Both the position numbers and the translations under genes were made by a program. 64,000 nucleotides of DNA from Deltaproteobacteria bacterium (lineage in GTDB: Bacteria > Myxococcota_A > UBA9160 > UBA4427), in assembly GCA_002719955.1 (NCBI GenBank), contig PBFW01000037.1, forward strand, positions 1 through 64,000, written 5' to 3'. This document shows, in pieces, positions 8,170-16,802 of the stretch; the stretch's first letter is position 1, and each line of letters starts with the position of its first letter. The notes below the pieces were generated by a model. It was not told the DNA's origin. It saw only the letters and a program-made list of their open reading frames with translations, and did not search any database.

Positions 8170-9018
8170 TCAGCGGTTGCGCCTCTCGCAGAGGATATGC
8201 CGTACGAGTTCGAGGTCTTCGAGCTTGTCCACGTCGACCGCCGCCTCCGCAATGGCCAGCGGAACGGCGACGACCTTTGCGCCGATGACCCGGGAAGCGC
8301 GCGCCATTGCCGCATTCAAATCCAGCTGGCGCAACGAGAAGAGAATCAGGTTCGTCAGACCGAAGGCACGCGCGATGCGCCATGGGCGCTTGCGTTGGCG
8401 CTCGACGCGGCGCCAGAAGAGGGCCGCTCTCAGGGCGGCGGGCCTTCGGAAGAGGAAGAGATTCGCGCCCGAATAGGACTCGTTCCTGAACCGGAGGTAA
8501 GTTCGGCGCGATTCCGGGAAGCGGGCTCGAAGGAGCGTGCGCGGCACTAGGGCGAGGGTGACGTCGGCATCGCTCGTTGCGCTTGCGGTGAAGAAGGCGT
8601 CCAGCATCTCGTCGTCGAGCAAGGCATGGTCCGCTGTCGTGACGAGGACCGGGCCCGCGTCGAGGTTCGCGCGTTCGAGACTTTCGATGACGCTTCGACT
8701 GGGTGATTCCGTACTCCGGACGAATTCGATCCGCCCCTGCTTGCGCAGCGCGACGAGTTCGGGGATTTCCTCGAGAAGCTCCGGGGCGTCGATGTTGATC
8801 AGGACGTGTTCGAGGGCGGGGTGGGCGAGGATCCTCCTGACCACCCGCAATAGCATCGGCTCACCCTCGATGTCGAGGAGGGCGCGATGGGGCGCGCGAG
8901 CGGCGAGGGCCAATGGATCGTCAGCGCTTCTTCGACCCGCCAGAATGATCGCACGGCACGTTTTCTGTTGGATCGCGTCATTCAGCGCCTCGGGAGGCAA
9001 CGACTGCAACGAATTCAT
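8170..9018 (-). CDS. NTP-transferase (MobA-like) domain protein
   Basis: 282 residues. CRAIILAGRRSADDPLA near residue 20 is a variant of the nucleotide-binding loop LAGGxSxRMG, followed by RALLDIEGEPMLLRVVRRIL (as in sugar-nucleotide or molybdopterin nucleotidyltransferases) and VLVTTADHALLDDEML (the D-x-(D/H) metal site region). The glycine-rich loop is unusual, lacking the RMG. It follows kdsA on the same strand, so a role in making an activated sugar for surface polysaccharide is plausible inference. ATG 9018 is chosen; the frame is open to TTG 9099. Confidence 0.7.
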   Translation of the reverse strand: MNSLQSLPPEALNDAIQQKTCRAIILAGRRSADDPLALAARAPHRALLDIEGEPMLLRVVRRILAHPALEHVLINIDAPELLEEIPELVALRKQGRIEFVRSTESPSRSVIESLERANLDAGPVLVTTADHALLDDEMLDAFFTASATSDADVTLALVPRTLLRARFPESRRTYLRFRNESYSGANLFLFRRPAALRAALFWRRVERQRKRPWRIARAFGLTNLILFSLRQLDLNAAMARASRVIGAKVVAVPLAIAEAAVDVDKLEDLELVRHILCERRNR

Positions 9019-9137
9019 CTTGCTCGGGTCGCTGTGGGTCGCCGCGAATGGCGTTCGCGGAACCAGCCACGCATCATCATCCCGTCGCCCCTTTCGCAAG
9101 GCATCCCCGGACTTGCCCTCGAGGCTTCGACACCGAC

Positions 9138-9956
9138 CTAGACGCGAGCGGTATCGCGCACAGCGGTGTCGATCGCACGGATCTCAGCGAGCAGCTGATC
9201 GAGTTCTTCGTAGCTGATCTGGCTGGGACCGTCACAGGGTGCCGCCTCGAGGTCGGGATGCGTTTCGATGAAGAGCGCGTCGATCCCGGCGGCCACTGCG
9301 GCACGCGCGAGGGGTGCGACATAACGACGATCGCCACCCGACGAGCCCCCGTTCGCGCCCGGGTATTGCACCGCGTGCGTTGCATCGAAGCAGACCGGTG
9401 CGAAATCCCGCATGCCGACGAGGCCCTGCATGTCCGTGACGAGGTTGTTGTAACCGAAGCAGGTTCCCCGGTCGGTGACGAGAATATCCTCGCAGCCGTG
9501 ATGCTTGAGCTTGTCGACGGCGTGACACATGTCGTGTGGCGCGATGAATTGGCCCTTCTTCAAGTTGACGGCGACACCGGTCGCTGCGCAGGCGGCGATC
9601 AGATCGGTCTGCCGCATGAGGAATGCGGGGATCTGGATGATGTCGGCGATCTGAGCGGCGAGTTTCGGCTGCTCGTTGTCGTGGACGTCCGTGAGGATCG
9701 GGAGCCCCGTCTCCTTTTTGACGGCCTTGAGTGCGCGCAGGCCTTCGTCTATGCCCGGCCCTCGAAACGAATCGTGGCGCGATCGGTTTGCCTTGTCGAA
9801 AGACGCCTTGAAGACCAGAGGGAAGTCGTGTTTGTCCGCTAGTTGCTGAATCGTACGAGCGACCTCGACCGTATCGGGTTCGTTCTCGATCACGTTGAGA
9901 CCACTGATCAATACCAGCGGTGCTCCATCGCCGACCGGAATCTTGCCAATCCGCAT
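9138..9956 (-). CDS. kdsA: 3-deoxy-8-phosphooctulonate synthase (Kdo-8-P synthase)
   Basis: 272 residues from ATG 9956, with AGGAGAGAA upstream. KdsA condenses arabinose-5-phosphate with PEP to Kdo-8-phosphate, the first committed step to the Kdo of lipid A core. Recognisable blocks: FKASFDKANRSRHDSFRGPG, ILTDVHDNEQ, IQIPAFLMRQTDL, LKKGQFIAP, FDATHAVQYPG and a final IETHPDLEAAPCDGPSQ. The motif usually written GPCVIE or GMNVLE reads GLNVIENE, i.e. Asn not Cys, which places it with the metal-independent class. The open frame reaches 10007 but MRIGKIPVG is the natural start. It shows the organism makes Kdo-containing LPS. Confidence 0.97.
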   Translation of the reverse strand: MRIGKIPVGDGAPLVLISGLNVIENEPDTVEVARTIQQLADKHDFPLVFKASFDKANRSRHDSFRGPGIDEGLRALKAVKKETGLPILTDVHDNEQPKLAAQIADIIQIPAFLMRQTDLIAACAATGVAVNLKKGQFIAPHDMCHAVDKLKHHGCEDILVTDRGTCFGYNNLVTDMQGLVGMRDFAPVCFDATHAVQYPGANGGSSGGDRRYVAPLARAAVAAGIDALFIETHPDLEAAPCDGPSQISYEELDQLLAEIRAIDTAVRDTARV

Positions 9957-10740
9957 TCGTGTTCTCTCCTGGCTTCCTATGCCGGGCGCTTGCTGCGCCT
10001 TGCCCATGTCCCACTGGCCGAAATCCGTGGACGCCCGCCCTTGCTAGCGGGAGTATCCCCCAAACGGGACGACTTGTGTGGGTCCTGAAACTGAACAAAC
10101 CTTGCGCGGATTGTATTGTTCCACGCTCTGCGGCCGATTCCCATCTCGGGTTTGCGGCCTGACATCTTCGCCGGTTGCGATCCTGGTCCCCCCCAAGAAT
10201 CGAGGACCCTGCGGTCCCTCCAGAGGACGCCCGTCCGAATCTCGCTCCGGTCACAGATTCTTCGCGTTTCCCCCCCCCCCGAGCGAGGGGGCGCCACCGC
10301 ATCTGGTCTCGCGCCTGAACCTCACAGTCCGACCCTCCACGCATGGATGGATCGACCTCGATCGGGCCGAACCACAGCTGGTTCGGAAAAGCTCCGGCCA
10401 CTGGCAATAGGGTGAGTCGATCGTGGCAGCGGGTTCCCACCCGCCCCGGCCAATGAATCGTCACACCCCCTGACGGCCCACCTGCATCTCGCCTCGCCGC
10501 CCTAGTATGACCTGATCGAGCCAGGAGTCTAGGACCCGCTTCGGGACACCGGTCGCTGGCTGAGCGGCAGGGCGCTATCTATTGGAAAAATCGATGTTTT
10601 TTCATTTCTTTCCGGCTGGGGGCGGCCTCCGCGGGGAGCGGAGACCGTTGAGGTAGACTCGGGCGCCCCGAAAGGTGCGGGTGGGCCCGGTGGTGCGTGC
10701 TGTGAAGCCGAAGAGAGTTTTTGCGAGGGTCGATGCTTCA
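9957..10740. other. Divergent intergenic region, no gene seen
   Basis: About 780 bases between kdsA and the ELM1-fusion gene. Translations in all frames look non-coding. It holds an 11-C run at 10270-10280 and a T-rich stretch at 10594-10612 that would suit a promoter for the rightward gene. I cannot assign promoter boxes with confidence. Confidence 0.4.
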
Positions 10741-13239
10741 ATGAGATCCGATTCAATCGCCGCCATTGATCGTGCGAGGGTGATTCGTGATTCGATGGAA
10801 TGCGTCGTCTTGCCGCCGCGTCCGGGTGTCGTCCCCTCGGCGCTTCCACCGGTCGAGATCTTTCTCGGGACCGAGCCCGCGCAATATCGTGCGAACCGCG
10901 TGTTCGGTTGGTCGATCGAAAAAGTTCGAGACCCCAGCCGAGAGGTTCGCATTCATCTCCTGTCGGAGTTGCCGGGATTCGATCGCCGGGGCTGGACGAC
11001 CGGCTTCACCAATTTTCGTTTTGCGATCCCCGCGCTCCAGGGCGGGCGCGGGCGCGCCATCTACAACGATGAAGACCAGATCTATCTGACGGATCCGGGT
11101 GTTCTCTTCGACCTCGATCTCGGGAGCAGAGCGCATCTCTCGATGTCGGACACCGAGTCGTCAGTCATGTTGATCGATTGCGAACGCATGTCCGGAGCTT
11201 GGTCGCTGCAAGAAGCCCAACACACGTGGAAGCGGGCGCTCCTGCGCAAGGCCACCAGGGCGACGGGGCTCCGGGGTGATCTCGATCCGGGTTGGAACGC
11301 TCGGGACGAAGAGTTCGAACCCGGACGCAGTCATCTCCTTCACTACACCACGCTGCATACCCAACCCTGGCGTCCCTTCCCCGAGCGCTTCGTTTATCAG
11401 CAGGGGGCACACACTCAACTGTGGCACGAGCTCGAGCGTGAGGCGATCGTCGCCGGATTCGAGTTCTTCCGCCGTGAAGCTCCGAGCCGCGGTTTTCGTG
11501 ATCGGCTCGGGGCGCTTCGCGCGCTCCCTCGCAGCGTGATGGGCAGCGGCCTGGATATGGCCGGGGAGGCCGCTGGCGCCGTCGAGCGACTCGCACGCCG
11601 CGCGAAGGCTCGCAATCTGCTCGAAATCCAGCCCGATCTGCGCGGGGATGACGAGCAGCGTCCGGGGCGCTTTGGTCTCGACTCGGAGCGTCGGGTGGGG
11701 TTCCTCGAGTGGCTTTCGGAGTTGGGGAACGATGATCGATTCGACGGAGTGTTATGTCTGGACGGACTCGAGAGTCTCCCGGTCTGGGATATCCCCTGGA
11801 TCGTCGAAACACTCTTCCAGTACGCGGAACGCTTTGTCTTCGTGGCGGTCCGTACGCCCGAGATGGCACCCCGTCGGCGATTTTTCTACCCGCCCCAGGG
11901 CACGACCCACACGGTCGATTGGTGGCGCTCGCATTTCGAATCGGCCTCGAAGAGACACCCCGAGATCAGCTGGGAATTGATGTCGACGCGGGGAAACTCC
12001 TTTGATTCTGACCGGGTCACATTTCATAGCGGCGGGCCCTGGCCCGATTCGAATCCGCCCATCGTTTGGACGCTGACCGATGGAGAGCCGGGCAATGACA
12101 CGCAGGTGGGTGCGCTCGTTGGAGCGCTCGGCTGGCCGGGCGAGCCGCTGCGACCGCGTATGGGGCTCCTTTCGCACCTACCTTTCGCCAGCCGCGGCGC
12201 CCATCTTCGAGGGCTCGACGCGCAGAGCCGGGGACGCTCGCGCCTGCAACCGCCGTGGCCGGATCTGCTCGTCGTCGCCGGGCGCCGCGTGGCGCCGATC
12301 GCGCGATGGGTGCGCGAGATGTCGCGTGGCCGAACGCGGGTGGTGGCGCTCGGTGCAAAAACGGCGACCCCGGCGGAGGAGGTCGACCTCGCCGTGACGC
12401 CGCGGGGGGCGATGCTCTTCTCACATCCGAAACGGCTGGAGACGGATCGTCCCCTGGTTCCGGCCAGGCCCAGCGCGGATTCGTGGGACGCTGCGCGCTG
12501 GCGCGAGCACTTTCGCGCGATCCCGGGTCGAAAGATCGCGCTCCTCCTGGGCAGTGGGACGCATCGGCTCGGACTCGACGGTCGGGCAGCCGACGCGCTG
12601 GGCCGACTGGTGGCCGAGAGCGCAACGGATCTCGGGGCTGTCGTGTTGATTTCGGCGAGTCGCCACACGCGACGCGAAGTCTTCGCGGGCTGTCTTCGCG
12701 GCGTGGGCGAAGCGGCCTTCGTTCACCACGAGACGCGGGACCAGCGCGTGGACGAGCGGGCGTGGCCCGCGATCCTCGAGGCGGCAGACATCTTCGTCAT
12801 GGCGGGACTCGGGGAGACGACCCTCGCGCAGGTTTGCGCGACGGGGCGCCCCGTCTTCCTGTCGCCACAGCTGCCTGGCGGATTGCGCTTCTGGCCACGA
12901 TGGCGTGATCGCTGGATCGCCGCCATCGTGCGGCGTGCCCACGCGCGGCGAGCGAACGACCGCGGTACGACGGGACCCCAGGAGGGGCTCGAATTGATCT
13001 GCGCTCGACTGATCGATCGTGGCTGGGTTCGTCCGAGGCGAGACGTCGAGGCGCTTCGTGGCCGCCTGGTCCGCAACGGACACGCGCGGCTGCTTCGTGC
13101 GCCCATCCGCGCGGGTGATCTCGAGCGCTTCGCGCCGGCTCTCGAGTCCGAGATCGCAGGCGTCGCGGATCGAATTCGAGACATGTTGGGCGTCCCCGTC
13201 GAGGCGAGCGCGGATCCCTTGAACGGAGATGAACGATGA
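10741..13239 (+). CDS. Multidomain glycosyltransferase: GT8-like + methyltransferase-like + ELM1 domain
   Basis: About 832 residues. The first ~150 resemble a GT-A glycosyltransferase of GT8 style: VEIFLGTEPAQYRANRVFGW, then FRFAIPALQGG and AIYNDEDQIYLTDP with the acidic D-E-D as metal site. The middle (~260-420) looks like the second half of a class I SAM methyltransferase (FDGVLCLDGLESLP, then FVFVAV). The last part, from WTLTDGEPGNDTQ through LLVVAGRRVAPIARW and LALTPxG-like VDLAVTPRG to the GSGTHRLGLD and FVMAGLGETTLAQV blocks, is the ELM1/DUF1022 GT-B family. The function is probably glycan assembly at the envelope. Start is uncertain: ATG 10741 (GAGGG upstream) or ATG 10795. The stop overlaps the next gene. 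Confidence 0.75.
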   Translation: MRSDSIAAIDRARVIRDSMECVVLPPRPGVVPSALPPVEIFLGTEPAQYRANRVFGWSIEKVRDPSREVRIHLLSELPGFDRRGWTTGFTNFRFAIPALQGGRGRAIYNDEDQIYLTDPGVLFDLDLGSRAHLSMSDTESSVMLIDCERMSGAWSLQEAQHTWKRALLRKATRATGLRGDLDPGWNARDEEFEPGRSHLLHYTTLHTQPWRPFPERFVYQQGAHTQLWHELEREAIVAGFEFFRREAPSRGFRDRLGALRALPRSVMGSGLDMAGEAAGAVERLARRAKARNLLEIQPDLRGDDEQRPGRFGLDSERRVGFLEWLSELGNDDRFDGVLCLDGLESLPVWDIPWIVETLFQYAERFVFVAVRTPEMAPRRRFFYPPQGTTHTVDWWRSHFESASKRHPEISWELMSTRGNSFDSDRVTFHSGGPWPDSNPPIVWTLTDGEPGNDTQVGALVGALGWPGEPLRPRMGLLSHLPFASRGAHLRGLDAQSRGRSRLQPPWPDLLVVAGRRVAPIARWVREMSRGRTRVVALGAKTATPAEEVDLAVTPRGAMLFSHPKRLETDRPLVPARPSADSWDAARWREHFRAIPGRKIALLLGSGTHRLGLDGRAADALGRLVAESATDLGAVVLISASRHTRREVFAGCLRGVGEAAFVHHETRDQRVDERAWPAILEAADIFVMAGLGETTLAQVCATGRPVFLSPQLPGGLRFWPRWRDRWIAAIVRRAHARRANDRGTTGPQEGLELICARLIDRGWVRPRRDVEALRGRLVRNGHARLLRAPIRAGDLERFAPALESEIAGVADRIRDMLGVPVEASADPLNGDER

Positions 13240-14390
13240 TGAAACGGACGATTTTTGGCGATGATCACGATCTCTTTCGAGCGGAGTTCCGCCGCTTCGC
13301 CGAGACCGAATTATTGCCTCACGTCGAGGAATGGAATCAGGCTGGGATCTCGGATCGGTCCGCTTGGCGCAAAATGGGTGAGGGGGGCTACCTCGGTGCG
13401 AACCAGCCCGAGGAGTACGGAGGAGCGGGTGCGGATTTCCTTTTCGACGCGATCATCATGGAGGAACTCGCAGACCTGCGAATTCATGCTCTGCAGGCGT
13501 CGCTTCATACAGACATCTGTCTGCCCTACCTGACGACCTTCGCGACCGAAGAGCAGAAGCAGCGTTGGCTGGTGCCGGCGATCGCGGGGGAGTGTCTGGT
13601 TGCGATCGCGATGACGGAGCCCTCGACGGGATCGGATTTGGCCAACGTTTCGACGAAGGCGATTCGAGACGGGGATCATTATGTCGTGAACGGGGCGAAG
13701 ACATTCATCTCTTGTGGCCAGAACGCGGATCTCGTCATCGTCGTCTGCAAGACCGATCCGAATTGCAGCCCGCCGCATGACGGCATGAGCCTGCTTCTCG
13801 TGGAGGCGGGGACCCCCGGTTTCGAGAAAGGCCGGAATCTCAAGAAGCTCGGTCTCAAGGGCCAGGACACGAGCGAGATGTCCTTCGCGGATTGCTGGGT
13901 GCCCGTCGAGAACCTACTCGGCCAGGAGGGCCGTGGCTTCAAGATGTTGATGGAAAAGCTGCAGCAGGAACGTCTCTGCATCGGCGTCGGCTCGATCGCC
14001 TCCGCTCGTCGTTCATTGCTGGATACCCTCGACTATGTCAAGGAGCGCACGGCGTTCGGCAAGCGCATTGGAGCTTTCCAGAATACCCAATTCAAACTCG
14101 CGGAACTCGCTACGGAAGTCGAGATCGGGCAGGCCTTCGTCGACAAGCTGCTCGTTGCCCACGTCGCCGGTGAGGACATCGTTTCGGAGGTCAGCATGGC
14201 CAAGTGGTGGGCGAGCGAGCTGCAGAAGAAGGTGGCGAGTGAATGTCTCCAACTCTTCGGTGGCTACGGTTTCATGGACGAGTATCCGATCTCGCGGGAT
14301 TATGCGGATGCCGCCGTCCAGACGATCTACGCCGGCAGCAACGAGATCATGAAGGTGATCATCGCGAATCGGTTGGGGCTTGGTGAGTGA
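13236..14390 (+). CDS. Acyl-CoA dehydrogenase (long-chain-type)
   Basis: 384 residues. Start ATG overlaps the previous stop (ATGATGA), with GGAG seven bases upstream, so it is translationally coupled to the glycosyltransferase gene. Landmarks: MTEPSTGSDLAN (flavin/substrate loop), VVNGAKTFISCG, the C-terminal FGKRIGAFQNTQFKLAEL and QLFGGYGFMDEYPISRDYAD. As in LCAD/IVD enzymes, the C-terminal loop is IYAGSNEIMK rather than YEGT, and the catalytic Glu is likely in the helix LQQERL (near residue 245). FAD enzyme of fatty-acid or branched-chain acyl-CoA oxidation. Its coupling to a glycan enzyme is odd. Confidence 0.95.
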   Translation: MMKRTIFGDDHDLFRAEFRRFAETELLPHVEEWNQAGISDRSAWRKMGEGGYLGANQPEEYGGAGADFLFDAIIMEELADLRIHALQASLHTDICLPYLTTFATEEQKQRWLVPAIAGECLVAIAMTEPSTGSDLANVSTKAIRDGDHYVVNGAKTFISCGQNADLVIVVCKTDPNCSPPHDGMSLLLVEAGTPGFEKGRNLKKLGLKGQDTSEMSFADCWVPVENLLGQEGRGFKMLMEKLQQERLCIGVGSIASARRSLLDTLDYVKERTAFGKRIGAFQNTQFKLAELATEVEIGQAFVDKLLVAHVAGEDIVSEVSMAKWWASELQKKVASECLQLFGGYGFMDEYPISRDYADAAVQTIYAGSNEIMKVIIANRLGLGE

Positions 14391-14433
14391 CGCCGGCGCG
14401 CCCGGGTCCCCTCTGGACCTGAGTGGAATCGCG

Positions 14434-14521
14434 CTCCATTCCGTTGAAGCAGAGAACGCGTCGGCTCTACGAGCGTCTCGGGTTCGTCGAACGCTATCGC
14501 TATGGGTACCGTGAACAACCC
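14434..14521 (+). pseudogene. Fragment of a GNAT acetyltransferase C-terminus
   Basis: One frame reads LHSVEAENASA, and after a frame change RRLYERLGFVERYRYGYRE. Together they match the end of GNAT N-acetyltransferases (LxVxxxNxxAxxLYExLGFxxxxxYxYR). Nothing of the acetyl-CoA-binding domain upstream remains. It is a decayed scrap between the acyl-CoA dehydrogenase and dapL. Confidence 0.6.
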
Positions 14522-14545
14522 GGGAGGGGCTTCTGGCCAGTGCCT

Positions 14546-15772
14546 TCAGAAACCCGTGGTGATCCGCTCGATGGCTTCTTCGACCTTCTCGCGAAATCCG
14601 AACGCGGATAGCCGGAAATAGCCCTCGCCGCAGGAGCCGAATCCCGAGCCGGGTGTCCCGACCACGTTGGCCTTCTCGAGCAACTCGTCGAAGAATTGCC
14701 ACGAGTCCTTGCCCCCCGGTGTCTTGAGCCACACATAGGGTGCGTTCACGCCGCCAAAGGTGGTGAAGCCGGCTTTGGACAGGCCGTTCTTGATGAGTGC
14801 TGCATTGGCCAGGTAGTAGTCGATATTGGCCTGAACTTCTTTGGCACCCGCCTCGGAGTAGATCGCTTCGGCACCGCGCTGGACCGGGTAGGAAATGCCA
14901 TTGAATTTGGTGTTCGTTCGACGACCCCAGAGCTGGGAGATCGGCACCGAGACACCCTCCGAGTCTTTGCCTTGGAGTTCCTTGGGGATCACGATGTAGG
15001 CGCATCGGATTCCGGTAAAGCCGGCGGTCTTCGAGAAGCTTCGGAACTCGATGGCGCATTCGCGCGCGCCCTCGATCTCGTAGATCGAATGCGGCAGGTC
15101 TTCCGTGATGAAGCGCTCGTAGGCGGCATCGAAGAGGATGATCGAGTCATTCGCGCGCGCCCAGTCCACCCATTTTAGGAGCTCTTCTTTGGGTGCGACC
15201 GTTCCGGTGGGATTATTTGGCGAGCACAGATAGATGAGGTCGACGGGTTCGTCGGGAAGCGAGGGCATGAATCCCGACTCCTCCGTGCAAGGCAGGTATT
15301 GGATACCGCCATAGCGACCGCCGTCGTCGGGATCGCCCGTGCGGCCGGCCATCACATTCGTGTCGACGTAGACGGGATAGACGGGGTCGGAAACGGCTAG
15401 GGTCGCCTCCTCCGCGAAAATTTCCTGGATATTCGCACTGTCGCATTTCGATCCGTCGGAGGCGTAGATCTCGCTCGGATCGATGCGCACGCCGCGGGAA
15501 CCGAAATCGTTCTCGGCGATCGCCTCTCGCAGGAAGTCGTAACCCTCGGAGGGACCGTATCCACGGAAACCGTCGCTCGTGGCCATCTCGTCGATCGCGT
15601 CGTGCATCGCCTGGCCAACCGCGGAGGAGAGCGGAAGGACGACGTCGCCGATCCCGAGCTTGATCACGTCGGCGCTTGGATTCGCCTCGCCAAAGGCATT
15701 CACACGTCGGGTGATCTCGGGGAAGAGGTAGCCGGCGGCCAGCTTCAAATAGTGGTCGTTCACACGTGCCAT
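14546..15772 (-). CDS. dapL: LL-diaminopimelate aminotransferase
   Basis: 408 residues from ATG 15772 ([17 protein letters not shown] upstream). PLP class I/II aminotransferase that converts tetrahydrodipicolinate to LL-diaminopimelate in one step, giving lysine and peptidoglycan precursor. DapL hallmarks: [64 protein letters not shown], the Schiff-base Lys in [15 protein letters not shown] and a late WLKTPGG. Length is normal (about 410). Presence of DapL is typical of chlamydiae, cyanobacteria and many deltaproteobacterial lineages. It probably runs as its own transcript. Confidence 0.96.
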   Translation of the reverse strand: MARVNDHYLKLAAGYLFPEITRRVNAFGEANPSADVIKLGIGDVVLPLSSAVGQAMHDAIDEMATSDGFRGYGPSEGYDFLREAIAENDFGSRGVRIDPSEIYASDGSKCDSANIQEIFAEEATLAVSDPVYPVYVDTNVMAGRTGDPDDGGRYGGIQYLPCTEESGFMPSLPDEPVDLIYLCSPNNPTGTVAPKEELLKWVDWARANDSIILFDAAYERFITEDLPHSIYEIEGARECAIEFRSFSKTAGFTGIRCAYIVIPKELQGKDSEGVSVPISQLWGRRTNTKFNGISYPVQRGAEAIYSEAGAKEVQANIDYYLANAALIKNGLSKAGFTTFGGVNAPYVWLKTPGGKDSWQFFDELLEKANVVGTPGSGFGSCGEGYFRLSAFGFREKVEEAIERITTGF

Positions 15773-15922
15773 AGGGATGCTTCTCGTGATGCGCTTGCGC
15801 GCTGGGTCGATGAGGAGGCGCAAGGCTATCAGGAAGCAACTGACGTCACCAATGCCGTGGGCGATTGATCGCCGGCCGTCGGTGCGCCCCGAGAAGATCC
15901 CTTACTGGGGCGGGTGGAGGGT

Positions 15923-16108
15923 TCAGCCGATCGAGAGCCCGATCCGGCCGCTCTCGAAGAGTCCCGAGACGAGGTCATCGATCTCGCATTCGTCCTCGGT
16001 CCAGTCCGAGGCCGCCGCGATCAGTGAGCCCAGCTCGAGTTCGACCGCAGGCTCCGCCTCGAATTGGCTCTCGAGCCACGTTGCGGTCTCGTTCGTGAAA
16101 TCGTCCAA
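15923..16108 (-). CDS. Small acidic hypothetical protein
   Basis: 61 residues from TTG 16108, with a GGGGG about ten bases upstream. Very acidic: NETATWLESQFEAEPAVE, then SDWTEDECEIDDLVSGLF. No membrane segment or known motif. It follows nothing and precedes dapL on the same strand by 150 bases. The composition, with acidic residues well spread and few Arg, is unlike the Arg-rich shadow frames of this genome, which is the main reason to keep it. Confidence 0.4.
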   Translation of the reverse strand: MDDFTNETATWLESQFEAEPAVELELGSLIAAASDWTEDECEIDDLVSGLFESGRIGLSIG

Positions 16109-16408
16109 GTCCTGTACCCCCTGATGGGAGGGCTAAAAGCAGGATGCGTGCCAGTCGGTCCGGAGTGGGGTCGAATCGGCGGATATCTAGAAAACGCTGT
16201 AACCGCGGAGAGTTGTGCGGTCGCTTCACTCGATTAGAGTGGACTCACTCCGGCCGTCGGAGGGTGGGATCGTCGGGATTCCGACGGCCGGTGGTCGAAG
16301 GCGCACCCTTTCGAACGGGGCCGGCGGTCGATCGCGCACTCGAATGCGGGCGCCGGGGGGCGTCGGCGTGGTTCCTTGCAGCCGGGGGGGGGCGCTAAAG
16401 TCGTCTCG
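16109..16408. other. Divergent intergenic region with inverted repeat
   Basis: About 300 bases. Contains a perfect 11-bp inverted repeat (ccggccgtcgg at 16250-16260, ccgacggccgg at 16281-16291, loop 20). No T-run follows, so it is not a clear terminator; an operator or attenuator is possible. No gene seen. Confidence 0.5.
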
Positions 16409-16795
16409 ATGCCCACCGACAGATGGATCATGAGCGCCTTTTTTCGGAACTGGTTCAAAGCGAAGCGGGCTGATTCCCCTCCTGCGAGTGATGCGGCTTC
16501 GATGGCGTCGACGCGCGCGAGGGATGGAGCGAGGGGAGTGGAGGGGTTGATGCTCTATGGCTACCCCCAATGTCCCTTTTGCGCGCGGGTCCTGCACGCG
16601 ATCGAGTCGCTCGGGTTGGAGATACCACTCCGCGACACCCTGCGTAACGTCGATCATCGCAACGCGGTCGTCGAGGCGACGGGTCGGGGCACGGTCCCGG
16701 TCCTGCGCATCGATGCTGGGGACGGTCGGGCTGAGTGGCTGCCCGAATCGACGGAGATCGTTCGCTACCTGGTCTCACGCTTCAGGGACCGTTAG
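16409..16795 (+). CDS. Glutaredoxin/GST N-terminal-like thioredoxin-fold protein
   Basis: 128 residues from ATG 16409; ATG 16430 is an alternative. After a 45-residue unstructured N-terminus rich in Ala, Ser and Arg, the fold begins LMLYGYPQCPFCARVLHAIE with a CPFC active site, then ...GTVPVLRIDAG (the cis-Pro TVP that binds glutathione) and LPESTEIVRYL. This is the glutaredoxin family. No membrane anchor is visible. It may act as a glutathione-dependent disulfide reductase. Convergent with the arginine dihydrolase-like gene, seven bases between stops. Confidence 0.8.
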   Translation: MPTDRWIMSAFFRNWFKAKRADSPPASDAASMASTRARDGARGVEGLMLYGYPQCPFCARVLHAIESLGLEIPLRDTLRNVDHRNAVVEATGRGTVPVLRIDAGDGRAEWLPESTEIVRYLVSRFRDR

Positions 16796-16802
16796 GCGAA
16801 GG

